DNA of 64,000 nt from Nocardia sp. (GTDB lineage: Bacteria; Actinomycetota; Actinomycetes; Mycobacteriales; Mycobacteriaceae). This document shows positions 35,466-44,565 of this stretch, piece by piece. Position 1 is the stretch's first letter. Every line of letters starts with the position of its first letter. The translations under genes and the position numbers were made by a program. The stretch spans positions 81,860-145,859 of the forward strand of contig NZ_JAODNK010000062.1 of the NCBI RefSeq assembly GCF_025465275.1, given 5' to 3'. The notes beneath the pieces were generated by a model. The model ran no database searches, was not told the origin of the DNA, and saw only the letters and a list, made by a program, of their open reading frames with translations.

Positions 35466-36929
35466 TCAGTTCTCCGTAATGATCAGATCGGTGATGGCGT
35501 GCTTGCCATCGCGGAAGAAGGCGGGAAAGAACACTCGGACAACGCCGGTGACGAGGGCGCCGAGCAGAATGGAGCCGATACCGAGCAAGAAAACGCCACC
35601 GACACCGCCGAGCGAGAGGCTGCCATAGGAGGTGTCGAGCATGTCGTAGGCGCTTCGTAGGAAGGCGAACAGCATCATGAGTCCGCCGGCGGCCGGCAAA
35701 ACACCTTTGGTGAGCAGATCGAGTGCGGAGTTCCGTAGTCGGCCGCGGAAATACCACACGCAGGCGAAAGCGACACCGCCGTAATAGAACGAGATCAGCA
35801 GCGCGATGGACAGGATCGCATCGCCCAGAAAGGCAGGCGAAGCCAGCGTCAGCGCCGTGAGCAGCAGCGCAGCGGTCGCCCCGATGAACAGGGTGGCGAA
35901 ACTGGGCGTCCGGAAACGCGGATGGATCCGGCCGAAGATCTTCGGTGCGGCACCGTGTGCGGCCACCGACAGATTCGGCCGCGCCAGCGAGACGACACAG
36001 GTCAGCAGGGCCCCGATCGCGGACAGGCAGACCGCGAGCTGAACGAGTTCGGTCAGCGGACTGTCGAGTAACGCGGGTGCGAGCGATGCGAGGATATCGG
36101 CCGCCTCGTCCGCGCTTCCGAGGCCGTCGGCCCCCGTGAAACTCAGTACGGCGACGGCGGTGAACAGATAGGTCACAAGCAGCACGATCGTGGACAGGAC
36201 CGCGGCGAGACCGGGAGTGCGGGTACGGTCCCTGGCCTCTTCATTGACACAGAGCGCGGCATCCCAGCCCCAATAGATGAACAGGCACAGCAGCACCGCC
36301 TCGGTGAAATGCCCGGTGCCGGCCAGTTCGAAGGGGTTGAACCAGGCCGCCGACGGGGTAGCCCCACCGCCGCTGCGCAGTGCCGCGAAACCGAATATCG
36401 CGATGGCGGCGAACTGAATGACCAGCATGCCGATCTGAACGGCGGCGGAGAGTCCGACGCCGCGGTAGGCGACGAGGGTGACGAGACCGAGAATGGCTAT
36501 GCCCGTCACGGTGATCAGCGGGGTCCCGGGAGCGGTCACGCCGAGCAGCCCGAGCAGGCTGCCCGCACCCACCCGCGCGAGCGCCGTCATCGCGATGATG
36601 GTCGTCACCTGGGTGACCCAATTGCCGATCAGCCACCCCGGCCACGGCCCGAACGCCCGGGTGATCCACACGAAATTGGTGCCGCAGTCCGGCATTTCCC
36701 GATTGAGCTCCCGGAACGCGAAGGCCGTGCACAGGATGGGCACGAAACCGACCAGCAGCGCGGCGGGTGCGTGGACGCCGACCAGCAGTACGACGAGACC
36801 GAGTGTGACCGTGAGGCTGTAGGCGGGCGCAGCCGAGGCCAGCCCCAGCGCCATGGTGCTGATCAAGCCGATCGAGTCTGCTCTCAACCCCTTGTCGGAA
36901 CCCCGCAGGCGTATCTTCTCGTCGACCAC
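35466..36929 (-). CDS. APC-family amino acid/amine permease
   Basis: The 487-residue protein has about 12 hydrophobic helices, with GLISTMALGLASAAPAYSL in the first helix and FRELNREMPDCGTNFVWITR, typical of the amino acid-polyamine-organocation family. The GTG at 36929 was preferred. GGAGG stands 5 bp before it, whereas the in-frame ATG at 36941 overlaps that Shine-Dalgarno sequence. Coupled with the nitrilase gene, it imports a nitrogen compound. It is divergent from a TetR gene, its likely regulator. Confidence 0.87.
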   Translation of the reverse strand: MVDEKIRLRGSDKGLRADSIGLISTMALGLASAAPAYSLTVTLGLVVLLVGVHAPAALLVGFVPILCTAFAFRELNREMPDCGTNFVWITRAFGPWPGWLIGNWVTQVTTIIAMTALARVGAGSLLGLLGVTAPGTPLITVTGIAILGLVTLVAYRGVGLSAAVQIGMLVIQFAAIAIFGFAALRSGGGATPSAAWFNPFELAGTGHFTEAVLLCLFIYWGWDAALCVNEEARDRTRTPGLAAVLSTIVLLVTYLFTAVAVLSFTGADGLGSADEAADILASLAPALLDSPLTELVQLAVCLSAIGALLTCVVSLARPNLSVAAHGAAPKIFGRIHPRFRTPSFATLFIGATAALLLTALTLASPAFLGDAILSIALLISFYYGGVAFACVWYFRGRLRNSALDLLTKGVLPAAGGLMMLFAFLRSAYDMLDTSYGSLSLGGVGGVFLLGIGSILLGALVTGVVRVFFPAFFRDGKHAITDLIITEN

Positions 36930-36942
36930 ACTGACCTCCATT

Positions 36943-37013
36943 TTTACTAAATCTCTGTTTAACTACCGCAGACTACGACGGCGAGGAGCTCGTGTTTGTC
37001 AACTTAAGTAAAA
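36943..37013. promoter_or_regulatory. Divergent promoter with inverted TTTACTwAA elements
   Basis: TTTACTAA at 36943-36950 (plus strand) and TTTACTTAAG on the minus strand (complement of 37003-37012) form an inverted pair about 60 bp apart, in an AT-rich stretch between the permease and TetR genes. ACTTAAGT is itself an 8-bp palindrome. They are plausible TetR operators. Confidence 0.45.
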
Positions 37014-37044
37014 TTTATGAGTCGGACCCTGACAGACTGTTCAG

Positions 37045-37641
37045 GTGGCAGCGAGGAAAGATAAGGACCACCGCAGGGCCGAGTTCGGGCAGGCCGCCCA
37101 GCGAGCCCTGCTCAACCGCGGACTGGAGGGCCTGCGGCTGCGCGATGTGGCGGAGGCGGCGGGCGTCACCTCCGCCGCGATCCTCTATCACTACGGCGAT
37201 CTCGATGAGTTGATGGCCGACACCTACCGGCACGCCATCGATCGCTTCTGCAGCAGCCGCGAGGAACGCGCGGAACGTTTCCCCGATGCTCGGGAGCGGC
37301 TGCGCAGCTGTATCGAGTCCGGTGTCGCCGACGGTCCCGATGATCTGCTGCCCAGGCTGCTGTTCGAGTACAGTCCGCGCAGTCTGCGCGATCCGCAGGC
37401 GGCGGCCTTGGAGGCGACGCTGGTCGAACGGCAGGTGGCGGTCTACTACGGTGTCCTGGTTCTCGGTCGCGAACAGGGACATTTCACCTGCGCCGAGTCC
37501 CTGCGCATCCTTGCCCGCAATTTCGTCGCGCTCGAGGACGGCTACCAAATGGACATCCTCACGCGCCGCCGCCCACGCGTCGAGGTGATCGATGCGCTCC
37601 GCAGCTACGCCGAAACCGTCACCGGCTGCACCCTCCGTTAA
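37045..37641 (+). CDS. TetR-family transcriptional regulator
   Basis: The 198-residue protein has an N-terminal TetR helix-turn-helix (RRAEFGQAAQRALLNRGLEG, then LRDVAEAAGVTSAAILYHYG at residues 30-50) and a helical C-terminal domain ending EVIDALRSYAETV. It is divergent from the permease-nitrilase operon and upstream of the PLP decarboxylase gene, so it may control both. The GTG start has no clear Shine-Dalgarno sequence, and the mRNA may be leaderless. Confidence 0.88.
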   Translation: MAARKDKDHRRAEFGQAAQRALLNRGLEGLRLRDVAEAAGVTSAAILYHYGDLDELMADTYRHAIDRFCSSREERAERFPDARERLRSCIESGVADGPDDLLPRLLFEYSPRSLRDPQAAALEATLVERQVAVYYGVLVLGREQGHFTCAESLRILARNFVALEDGYQMDILTRRRPRVEVIDALRSYAETVTGCTLR

Positions 37642-37793
37642 CGCGAGCCGCTGGGGTTGTGAGCAGCTGGTTGGCCTGCAGATATAGGTAGGAGTATTCA
37701 GCGTCATCGGTTTTTGTGCTGGATCTATATGACCTGGGGCGCATTCAATGGTGATCGGATCACCGCACCTCCGATCGAAGGACAGCGATTCTG

Positions 37794-39215
37794 ATGACGC
37801 TGAAGAATGGATTGCCTGCCGCGCAGGTGCTCGCCGACCTGGCCGAGCTGCACACTATGGACGACCCGGACGCGGACCGGCCGGGTCTGGTCAATATGTA
37901 CGACACGGGGATGCCGGGGGTCGAGCGGCTCGCGACGGACGCGTTCGGGATGTATCTCCACGTCAATCCGCTGTACTCGACGACGTTCCCGAGTGTCTAC
38001 GACATGGAGCGCGAGGTGGTGCGCGCGGCCACCGATCTGCTGCACGGCGGCGAAGCGGCCACCGGGAGCTGGACCAGCGGCGGCAGTGAAAGTTGCCTGC
38101 TGGCAGTGAAAGCCGCGCGCGACGGTCGCCCGGAGGTGGCGAAGCCCCGGATGATCCTGCCCATCTCGGCCCACGCGGCCTGGTGGAAGGGCGCGCACTA
38201 TCTCGGCGTCGACACGACGGTGACACCCATCGATCCGCACACCTTCCGCGCCGATATCGACGCGATTCGTGATGCCATCGATGAGAACACGGTCCTCGTG
38301 GTGCTCTCGGCGCCCCAGTATGGCCATGGCGTTATCGACCCGATCGCGGAGGTCGCCGCGTTGTGTCTGGAAAGAGGAGTGCGGCTGCACGTCGACGCGT
38401 GTATCGGCGGCTGGGTGCTGCCCTTCATGGAGCAGCTGGGGCACACCGTGCGACCGTGGGATTTCCGCGTCCCCGGGGTCAGCTCGATCTCGGTGGACCT
38501 GCAGAAATACGGGTACACCACCAAGGGATGTTCGCTGGTGCTGTACCGCGATCGCGAGTTGCGGCGGTCCCAGTTCTTCGTGCACGCGGGCTGGACCGGA
38601 TACCCGATCGCCAACTCCACGGTGCAGAGCTCCAAGCCCGGTGGGTTGCTCGCCGCCGGCTGGTCGGTCATGCGGCACCTCGGCGCGGACGGCTATCTGC
38701 GTTTGGTGGAGGAGACGCTCGACCTCACCCGGCAGGTGGCCGATGGTGTCGACGAGATTCCTGGGCTCATAGTGCTGGGCCGACCGGAATCCTCCCTGAT
38801 CGCGGTGACCACGGTAGGCATCGACTTCTTCGCCTTTCTCGATGAACTGGGCAGCCGGGGTTGGGCGATGCAGCCGCAATTGTCGCAGCCGGGCATTCCG
38901 CCGAGCATCCATTTCACGATGGCCGCCGGCCATCGCAAGTATCTGCCGTCGTTGCTGGAGGCGCTGAGCCAGGCCGCCGAGGCCGCCCGTGCGCGTAAGC
39001 CGCTGCTGGATATTGCACGGATCGAGATGCTGCGAGCACTGCCGGCGGACATCGCCCCCGAGCGCCTGAACGAGCTGGTTCAGGACAGCATCGTGCCCGG
39101 CAGCGACACCGCATCGCTGCACCTGGTCGTCGACAGCCTGTCCGTACCGCTGCGCGAGGCGGCCATCTTCGCCTACTTCGAAGGCCTTACCGCGCCGACG
39201 ACGACGACGAAGTGA
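37794..39215 (+). CDS. PLP-dependent decarboxylase/lyase (sphingosine-1-phosphate lyase-like)
   Basis: The 473-residue fold-type I PLP enzyme has SGGSESCLLAVKAARD, the PLP-ring His in ISAHAAWWKGAHYLG, Asp201 in LHVDACIGG, and the Schiff-base Lys238 in SVDLQKYGYTTKG. The KYG-x-x-KG motif is that of group II decarboxylases and S1P lyases. The residue before Lys is Gln rather than the usual His, which is uncommon. It likely decarboxylates an amino acid or cleaves an amino-alcohol phosphate. The ATG at 37794 begins MTLKNGLPAA. It lies 152 bp after the TetR gene on the same strand. Confidence 0.85.
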   Translation: MTLKNGLPAAQVLADLAELHTMDDPDADRPGLVNMYDTGMPGVERLATDAFGMYLHVNPLYSTTFPSVYDMEREVVRAATDLLHGGEAATGSWTSGGSESCLLAVKAARDGRPEVAKPRMILPISAHAAWWKGAHYLGVDTTVTPIDPHTFRADIDAIRDAIDENTVLVVLSAPQYGHGVIDPIAEVAALCLERGVRLHVDACIGGWVLPFMEQLGHTVRPWDFRVPGVSSISVDLQKYGYTTKGCSLVLYRDRELRRSQFFVHAGWTGYPIANSTVQSSKPGGLLAAGWSVMRHLGADGYLRLVEETLDLTRQVADGVDEIPGLIVLGRPESSLIAVTTVGIDFFAFLDELGSRGWAMQPQLSQPGIPPSIHFTMAAGHRKYLPSLLEALSQAAEAARARKPLLDIARIEMLRALPADIAPERLNELVQDSIVPGSDTASLHLVVDSLSVPLREAAIFAYFEGLTAPTTTTK

Positions 39216-39285
39216 GCGTCGTCGGCTATCCCCCGTACCGCACGGCGGCCGAGAACGGGCAGCGCTCGCGGCGACACCGTAGGGC

Positions 39286-39492
39286 GTGGGCTACTTTCTC
39301 GGCACGGTAATCGGATTGCAGCGAACGTTCTTCTGGATCCTTGTTGTGCTGATGAGTGTCAATGCCGCCTTCGTATCGCTGCTCTACCGCCCATACCTCC
39401 GCGACACCGCCGCATTGCGGGACCAGATCGAGGCACAGGTGGCGGGGCGACCTGCCGAGAAGAATCCAACGATCCGACCGAAGGAATGCTGA
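39286..39492 (+). pseudogene. C-terminal fragment of an MFS transporter
   Basis: The 68 codons match only the last helix and tail of an MFS protein: FLGTVIGLQRTFFWILVVLM, then SLLYRPYLRDTAALRDQIE. It aligns well with the C-terminus of the transporter at 25129 (IGLQTTFLWLIVVLNIV, YRPYLRE). A TAG stop lies two codons upstream of the first GTG, and the rest of the gene is absent. The fragment ends directly at the next amidase start. It is therefore a deletion remnant, and the breakpoint is between 39216 and 39286. Confidence 0.8.
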
Positions 39493-41016
39493 GTGACTAC
39501 TTCGAATTACCCCGCTTCCACTGCGGCCGGCAAATCCGAGATCGTGGAGCTCGACGCAGCCGAGTTGTCGGCCGCCATCCATGACCGGCGGGTGTCGTGC
39601 GTGGAAGTGATGACCGCCTATCTCGATCACATCGAGGCAGTGAACCCGTCGGTCAACGCTATCGTCGCTCTTCGTCCTCGCGAGGAACTGATGCGGGAGG
39701 CCGCGGCGAAGGACAAGCTCCTGGCGGACGGTCACGACATGGGATGGATGCACGGATTCCCCCAAGCGATCAAGGACACCGCGGACGCGGCCGGATTCAA
39801 GACGACCCGGGGCTTCTTCCGAGGGGAATTCGATATCCCTGTCGCACAGAGTGATTCGATTCATGTCGCTCGTATGCGCGCCGCTGGATCGATCTTCGTC
39901 GGCAAGACCAATGTCCCCGAATTCGGCTTGGGCTCGCACACCTACAACGAGGTGTACGGCGCCACCCGCAACTCCTATGACCAGGAGCGATCGGCGGGCG
40001 GCAGCAGCGGTGGCGCGGCGGTGGCGGTGGCGCTCCGAATGCTTCCGGTGGCGGATGGCAGCGACTTCATGGGCTCGTTGCGAAATCCGGCCGCGTGGAA
40101 CAACATTCTCGGTCTGCGTCCGTCCTTCGGCCGAGTGCCCATGGCGGGCACGGATGTCTTCGTGCAGCAGGGCGGGATCGCCGGACCGCTGGCGCGGACC
40201 GCGACCGACCTCGCCCTGCTGTTGCGGACCATGTCGGGATATGACCCGAGCGCCCCGTTGTCCATCGAGTCGGAGGGGGCGTTGCCCTCGAGCCTGGACC
40301 GCGATTTCGCCGGTACGCGCGTCGCGTGGATGGGGGATCTGGGCGGCTACCTTCCTATGGAGCCCGGCGTACTCGACCTGTGCACGACCGCGTTGACGAC
40401 ATTCGAATCGCTCGGCATGCCGGTGGAATCCGTTCCGGGACTGCCGAAGTCGCACGGGTTCAACGGGAATGACGACCTCTGGCCGCTCTGGCTCACCATC
40501 CGGCACTGGTGGGCCGGCGCCCAGCTGTATCCCCTGTACCAGTATCCGGTCACGGCGGCGGCGCTCAAGCCAGAAGCGCGATACGAAGTGGAGGGCCTCA
40601 TCCACGGAGTCGATGGACGCGCGCCGATCGGGGCGTTGCAGGCGTTCGAGGCTTCGGTCAAACGCACCGCGATGTACAACGCGTTCCTGACCCTGTTCGA
40701 CTCCTACGACTTCATCGCATTGCCGAGCGTTCAGGTGTTCCCGTTCGATGTCGACATGGACTGGCCCGCAACGATCAACGGCACGACTATGTCCTCCTAT
40801 CACCGGTGGATGGAGGTCTCCACGATCGCGACACTCCTCGGCGTGCCCGCGGTCAGTCTGCCCGCTGGATTCGATGCGGCCGGACTTCCGATGGGCATCC
40901 AGGTGCTGGCCCGCAGTCACGCCGATCTCGACTTGCTGCAGCTTGCGCATGGCTGGGGGCAGCGGTCGCCCTGGGGTGCCGCTGTGCGTCCGCCGTTGCT
41001 ACGGCAGACCCACTAG
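39493..41016 (+). CDS. Amidase-signature family hydrolase (second copy)
   Basis: The 507-residue protein has Lys94 in PQAIKDTADAA, the SAGGSSGG loop (Ser171/172) and the nucleophile region FMGSLRNPAAW (Ser195). The usual DxGGSIR is changed to FMGSLR, keeping the Ser. The C-terminus (LGVPAVSLPAGFDAAGLPMG) is typical. It is related to the amidase at 27558 but not a recent duplicate. The GTG start follows the preceding stop directly (TGAGTG). A LysR gene downstream may regulate it. Confidence 0.88.
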   Translation: MTTSNYPASTAAGKSEIVELDAAELSAAIHDRRVSCVEVMTAYLDHIEAVNPSVNAIVALRPREELMREAAAKDKLLADGHDMGWMHGFPQAIKDTADAAGFKTTRGFFRGEFDIPVAQSDSIHVARMRAAGSIFVGKTNVPEFGLGSHTYNEVYGATRNSYDQERSAGGSSGGAAVAVALRMLPVADGSDFMGSLRNPAAWNNILGLRPSFGRVPMAGTDVFVQQGGIAGPLARTATDLALLLRTMSGYDPSAPLSIESEGALPSSLDRDFAGTRVAWMGDLGGYLPMEPGVLDLCTTALTTFESLGMPVESVPGLPKSHGFNGNDDLWPLWLTIRHWWAGAQLYPLYQYPVTAAALKPEARYEVEGLIHGVDGRAPIGALQAFEASVKRTAMYNAFLTLFDSYDFIALPSVQVFPFDVDMDWPATINGTTMSSYHRWMEVSTIATLLGVPAVSLPAGFDAAGLPMGIQVLARSHADLDLLQLAHGWGQRSPWGAAVRPPLLRQTH

Positions 41017-41018
41017 TC

Positions 41019-41240
41019 CGGGTCGGCCAGGGCAGAATCGACCGCACCGTGCCGTTCCGGAACTCCACGTCGGATACCACTAACGTGGGCCGCGATCTCG
41101 GAACACCGGTGACGGACGAGTACGACACGGACAAGGGGCGAATCCGGGGCACGATTCTCGGTGTGCGTATCAGCGTCGACGGCGACAGCGTGATCACGCC
41201 GCCGGATGTCGTCGAGCGGATAGAAGTCGCGACCCAGTAA
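41019..41240 (+). pseudogene. C-terminal remnant of an arylsulfatase gene
   Basis: The frame from GQGRIDRTVPFRNS through NVGRDLGTPVTDEYDTDKGR to GTILGVRISVDG matches the typical last 60 residues of arylsulfatases: the G-x-I-x-x-T-V-P strand, VG-x-D-x-GTPV, and the final beta strand before the stop. No catalytic domain, CxPSR motif or start codon precedes it, because the upstream frame runs antiparallel to function through the amidase gene. It shows that a second, larger sulfatase gene was lost here. The assignment is from family memory. Confidence 0.65.
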
Positions 41241-41264
41241 CGAAAATTCGGCGAGTGGAGCGAA

Positions 41265-42158
41265 ATGGAGATTCGGCAGGCGGAGCATTTCCTCGCTGTG
41301 GTGGACAACGGTGGCCTCACGCGCGCCGCGTCCGCCCTGTACATCTCCCAACCGTCGTTGTCGCTGTCCATTCGCACTCTCGAAGAACGGCTCGGCACAT
41401 CGCTGTTCATTCGGACCGGCCGTCGCCTCGTCTTGTCCGAGGCGGGTGAGAATCTGGTGCCGGGGGCACGCAGGGTGCTCGCCAGTGCGGCGGATGCGAC
41501 ACGGGCTGTCCGCGAGGTTCGCGAATTGCAGCGGGGAGAACTGACAATCGCGGTGGACTCGGAGTTGCTCGATGACCCGTTCGCCTCCGTCATCGGTCCC
41601 TTCTGCCGCACGCATCCCGGGGTCGTCATCGAAGTGATCGATCCGGCGACATCGATTGCCCCGTTTCGCCTGGTGCACAGTGGACGCTGCGAAGCGGAGT
41701 TCTCCACCACGGCAGCGACCGGCTCGGGATTGGAGTGCGTGGGTCTGGGCAGACAAAGGCTCTCGCTCGTGGCGGCGGAGAGCATTGCGCTGCCCCACGA
41801 GAATCCGGTCCGACTACGCGACCTCGCTGCGGTGCCGATGGTGTTGCCGCCGCCGTCGACCGTCTACCGGGAACGCGTCGAGGCGTCGTTCGCGTTAGCG
41901 AAGATTCGTCCCCTGGTGATCGCGGAATGTGGTCCCCGCGAATTGATTTGGCCCCTGGTGCAGGGCGGTATCGGGGCATCGATTATGCCGCCCTCGATGG
42001 TCGCGGCAGCAGTCGGCCACGGTATGCAGGTCCGTTCGACAGAGCCGCCGATCGAGCGCGAGGTTTACCTGGTGCATCGCACGGGCGTGGTATCTGCCGC
42101 TCTCGGCCGCCTCCTGGAGCTAGTCAGTTCGCTGTATCCGCCAGGGCGAGTGCGATGA
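41265..42158 (+). CDS. LysR-family transcriptional regulator
   Basis: The 297-residue protein has a canonical N-terminal LysR helix-turn-helix: MEIRQAEHFLAVVDNGGLTR, then ASALYISQPSLSLSIRTLEE and RLGTSLFIRTGRRLVLSEAG. The substrate-binding domain starts at about residue 92 (LTIAVDSELL). It is downstream of the amidase on the same strand. Its 3' end overlaps the convergent LysR gene by 35 bp, so mutual transcriptional interference is possible. Confidence 0.9.
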   Translation: MEIRQAEHFLAVVDNGGLTRAASALYISQPSLSLSIRTLEERLGTSLFIRTGRRLVLSEAGENLVPGARRVLASAADATRAVREVRELQRGELTIAVDSELLDDPFASVIGPFCRTHPGVVIEVIDPATSIAPFRLVHSGRCEAEFSTTAATGSGLECVGLGRQRLSLVAAESIALPHENPVRLRDLAAVPMVLPPPSTVYRERVEASFALAKIRPLVIAECGPRELIWPLVQGGIGASIMPPSMVAAAVGHGMQVRSTEPPIEREVYLVHRTGVVSAALGRLLELVSSLYPPGRVR

Positions 42159-42981
42159 ATCGCCGCGCAGCCGGCGACAGCACATCGTCGCGGTGAACGA
42201 GCCCGTATTCGCGGGTGATCGGCGGAACCAGTTCTCGAATGACCGCACCTCTCGACGCCGCGACCCTGGCGTACCGCTCCGAGGCGGTGGTCGCGCCCGC
42301 ACCGGCGACCACCAGCGAAATCAGTGCTTCGCGATGGGCGCTGAGCACGCCCAGCCGGATATCGACACCGGCTGCCGCGAGTGACATTCCGACGAACGGG
42401 ACCTGCGAACCTCCGGCCGGCACGATCAACCGGTAGTCCGACACTGCCGACAGCGGTAACGGTCCCGGTTCGACCTCGGTGCCCGGTGGGAGAACGAGCC
42501 ACTCCTGGAAGGTTCCCGCAGGGATGACTCGCAGCCCGGAGACAAAGATGGCGGGCAGGGACATCATCCCGATCTCGCAATGGCCTTCACGGACGAGGCG
42601 GCAGACCGACTCCTCGTCATCGGCCTGCTCGATGCGAATCCGCAACGCGGGGCTCTCGGTGTGCAACTGTGCGATCAGATCGGCAGTGGGATCGATTGTC
42701 AGCGTTCCCCACACGGCGATATCCAGCGACAGGCTGGTGGGATCCGCGTCGAGCCGAGCGGTCCGGACAAGTCGCCGCGCGGGCCCGAGGAAGGCTTTAC
42801 CGGCAGCGGTAAGGACGACGCCGTGCCCGAGTCGGTCGAACAATTGCTGCCCGAATTCGCGTTCGAGATTCACGATGCCCCGGGACAGCGACGGCTGGGT
42901 GAGCCCGAGGCTTGCGGCGGCGTGGCGAACGCTGCCGTGTTCGGCGACCGTCAGGAAATATTCGACCTCCCTGATCTGCAT
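42124..42981 (-). CDS. LysR-family transcriptional regulator (convergent)
   Basis: The 285-residue protein has the LysR helix-turn-helix MQIREVEYFLTVAEHGSVRH, ASLGLTQPSLSRGIVNLERE and FDRLGHGVVLTAAGKAFL, then an effector domain (LSLDIAVWGTLTIDPTADL). It resembles its convergent neighbour in build but is clearly divergent in sequence. The target is unknown. The upstream region contains no divergent partner gene, so it may regulate a distant or lost gene. Confidence 0.9.
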   Translation of the reverse strand: MQIREVEYFLTVAEHGSVRHAAASLGLTQPSLSRGIVNLEREFGQQLFDRLGHGVVLTAAGKAFLGPARRLVRTARLDADPTSLSLDIAVWGTLTIDPTADLIAQLHTESPALRIRIEQADDEESVCRLVREGHCEIGMMSLPAIFVSGLRVIPAGTFQEWLVLPPGTEVEPGPLPLSAVSDYRLIVPAGGSQVPFVGMSLAAAGVDIRLGVLSAHREALISLVVAGAGATTASERYARVAASRGAVIRELVPPITREYGLVHRDDVLSPAARRFIALALADTAN

Positions 42982-43120
42982 GTCCGGACACTACCCTGAA
43001 ATGGTCCGCGGTCGAGCCGTCATCCGCCATGCCGTAGGAATGCCCGTAAGCGAGCTCAACCCACTCTTCTAGCCGATTACCGGTGGAGTCGGACTCTGTT
43101 TTCGAACGCATCAACTGAAC

Positions 43121-43146
43121 GGGTGGCCCAACGCCGCGGGCCACCC
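43121..43146. terminator. 9-bp-stem GC hairpin
   Basis: GGGTGGCCC (43121-43129) is complementary to GGGCCACCC (43138-43146) with an 8-base loop. It lies 109 bp after the stop of the minus-strand membrane HTH gene at 43255, reading leftwards, and suits its termination. Confidence 0.65.
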
Positions 43147-43254
43147 GTCACAGCCAACCCTGACGGCCGCAAGGAGTCTGTTCGTCGGTCTGGATGGGCT
43201 ATCCATCGGCGGCCGACGATCGTCGTAGAAGGTTCGACGTGATATTTTTCCTGG

Positions 43255-44370
43255 CTACTTGATATCGCTCGGGTAGTACCCTTGATTCTTCACGTCGACG
43301 AACCCGACACGAAATGGTTTGCCGCCGTGGTCGATTACTTGCGTTCCCGCATGCACTCCGTCTGTCCATCCGACGTGCAACCGATAAGACACGGTGTCGG
43401 AATTATTCAGCTCGACGACTACCAGTAACAACTCCGGATCGGTGGCGCTGATCAGATAGGGAAACTTCAATGGCTTCGTATCGGTGTCCTGGCCCCATAT
43501 CTGGGTCGGGTCGGCATTGGATCTGACTATCTTGGGTGGATGGGCGTCGAGATCGATCTCGGCCAACCGTCCGACCGTTTCGGAGCCGCACAGGCCGCTC
43601 ACCACGATCCCCCTCAGCGGGCCGGGTTTACGCTCGACGATCTCGACGTCGAGGCCGGTGATTGTCACCGGGACGGCGCTGGTCCCACGGAGGCTCAACT
43701 GCACCCGCCCAGCCTTGTTGACGCTTCCGCTGTCCGGGAGCCCGCGCGTTGCCTCAATTCCGTCGTGGTCCCACGCCCACTGCTCATAACCCACCGTGGG
43801 CGGAGGGCTGAGTTCGGAGAGCATCTTGTCGAAAACCAAAGTGGTGCACCATCCATGAACCACCGTGCTGGCTTGAACGGTGAAAGGGATCTTGCTGGCC
43901 GAGTCATTCGTGGTCCTGTGCCACGCGAATACGCCGTAAACCGCTGCGACTGCAACTACAGAAAATAAGGCCAGACCGACCTGCACCCGTGTCTTCCGGA
44001 GAAAGCCCCACTTGCCAACCTTGCCGGGCGGTCCATCATCGACAAGGACTGGCTGCCCACTTACCCGGTAGTACGCGCGGAGCCATTTCGCGATCTGGGC
44101 CTCCGGCACGCCGCACAGCTTCACCGCCAATCGCAGATGCGGGTCGGTGATGGAGCGGCCCTTGAGCATGTCCCCGATCTTCGTACGAGTCAGCTTGACC
44201 CGTACCTCCGGAGGCAGACCTCGCTCGGAGGCTTCGGCCGCAGACTCGAGCCTGCGGATCGAGAGCACCGCACGATCCATCGCCTGCCGCAGTAGCGCGC
44301 CCAAGTGCTCGAGGTCCTGCACTTGTTCGAGCTGCTCGTCGGTCACTGGCTCCGGGCGCGGTGGCGCCAT
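43255..44370 (-). CDS. Membrane protein with N-terminal XRE-type HTH and extracytoplasmic domain
   Basis: The 371-residue protein has a cytoplasmic helix-turn-helix region (residues 15-105; KLTRTKIGDMLKGRSITDPH, then AVKLCGVPEAQIAKWLRAYY). One transmembrane helix follows at about 133-153 (VGLALFSVVAVAAVYGVFAW). The outside domain of about 215 residues is beta-rich (VQLSLRGTSAVPVTITGLDV). Many actinomycete hypothetical proteins share this plan. They may couple an outside signal to DNA binding, but the HTH may also be vestigial. The ATG at 44370 follows GAGGGGG. It lies near the right end of the 29-kb bracketed segment. Confidence 0.7.
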   Translation of the reverse strand: MAPPRPEPVTDEQLEQVQDLEHLGALLRQAMDRAVLSIRRLESAAEASERGLPPEVRVKLTRTKIGDMLKGRSITDPHLRLAVKLCGVPEAQIAKWLRAYYRVSGQPVLVDDGPPGKVGKWGFLRKTRVQVGLALFSVVAVAAVYGVFAWHRTTNDSASKIPFTVQASTVVHGWCTTLVFDKMLSELSPPPTVGYEQWAWDHDGIEATRGLPDSGSVNKAGRVQLSLRGTSAVPVTITGLDVEIVERKPGPLRGIVVSGLCGSETVGRLAEIDLDAHPPKIVRSNADPTQIWGQDTDTKPLKFPYLISATDPELLLVVVELNNSDTVSYRLHVGWTDGVHAGTQVIDHGGKPFRVGFVDVKNQGYYPSDIK

Positions 44371-44565
44371 CGGTTCCCCCTCGGCGGAGAGCATGGATGA
44401 GGCGTCCGGCGGGTGTCCGGCCGTCCGAAAGCACCTGATACTAACGGCATTTCACCAGGCAAGAAGGACTTTCTTCGTCCGGACACTTTTGGACAACGGA
44501 CCATCGCTGGTCTTCTCGTTCCCGTCGGCGCACGCCGCTCCGACAGCGACGAAGGAGAAGCAGAC

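Noticed and set aside
37725..39122. 465-codon minus-strand frame opposite the PLP decarboxylase
   Set aside because: Antisense shadow; the plus strand has the PLP lysine motif.
39226..40950. 574-codon open frame on the minus strand opposite the second amidase
   Set aside because: It mirrors the codon pattern of the amidase gene, has no recognisable domain and a His/Arg/Gly-rich composition typical of antisense frames in high-GC DNA.
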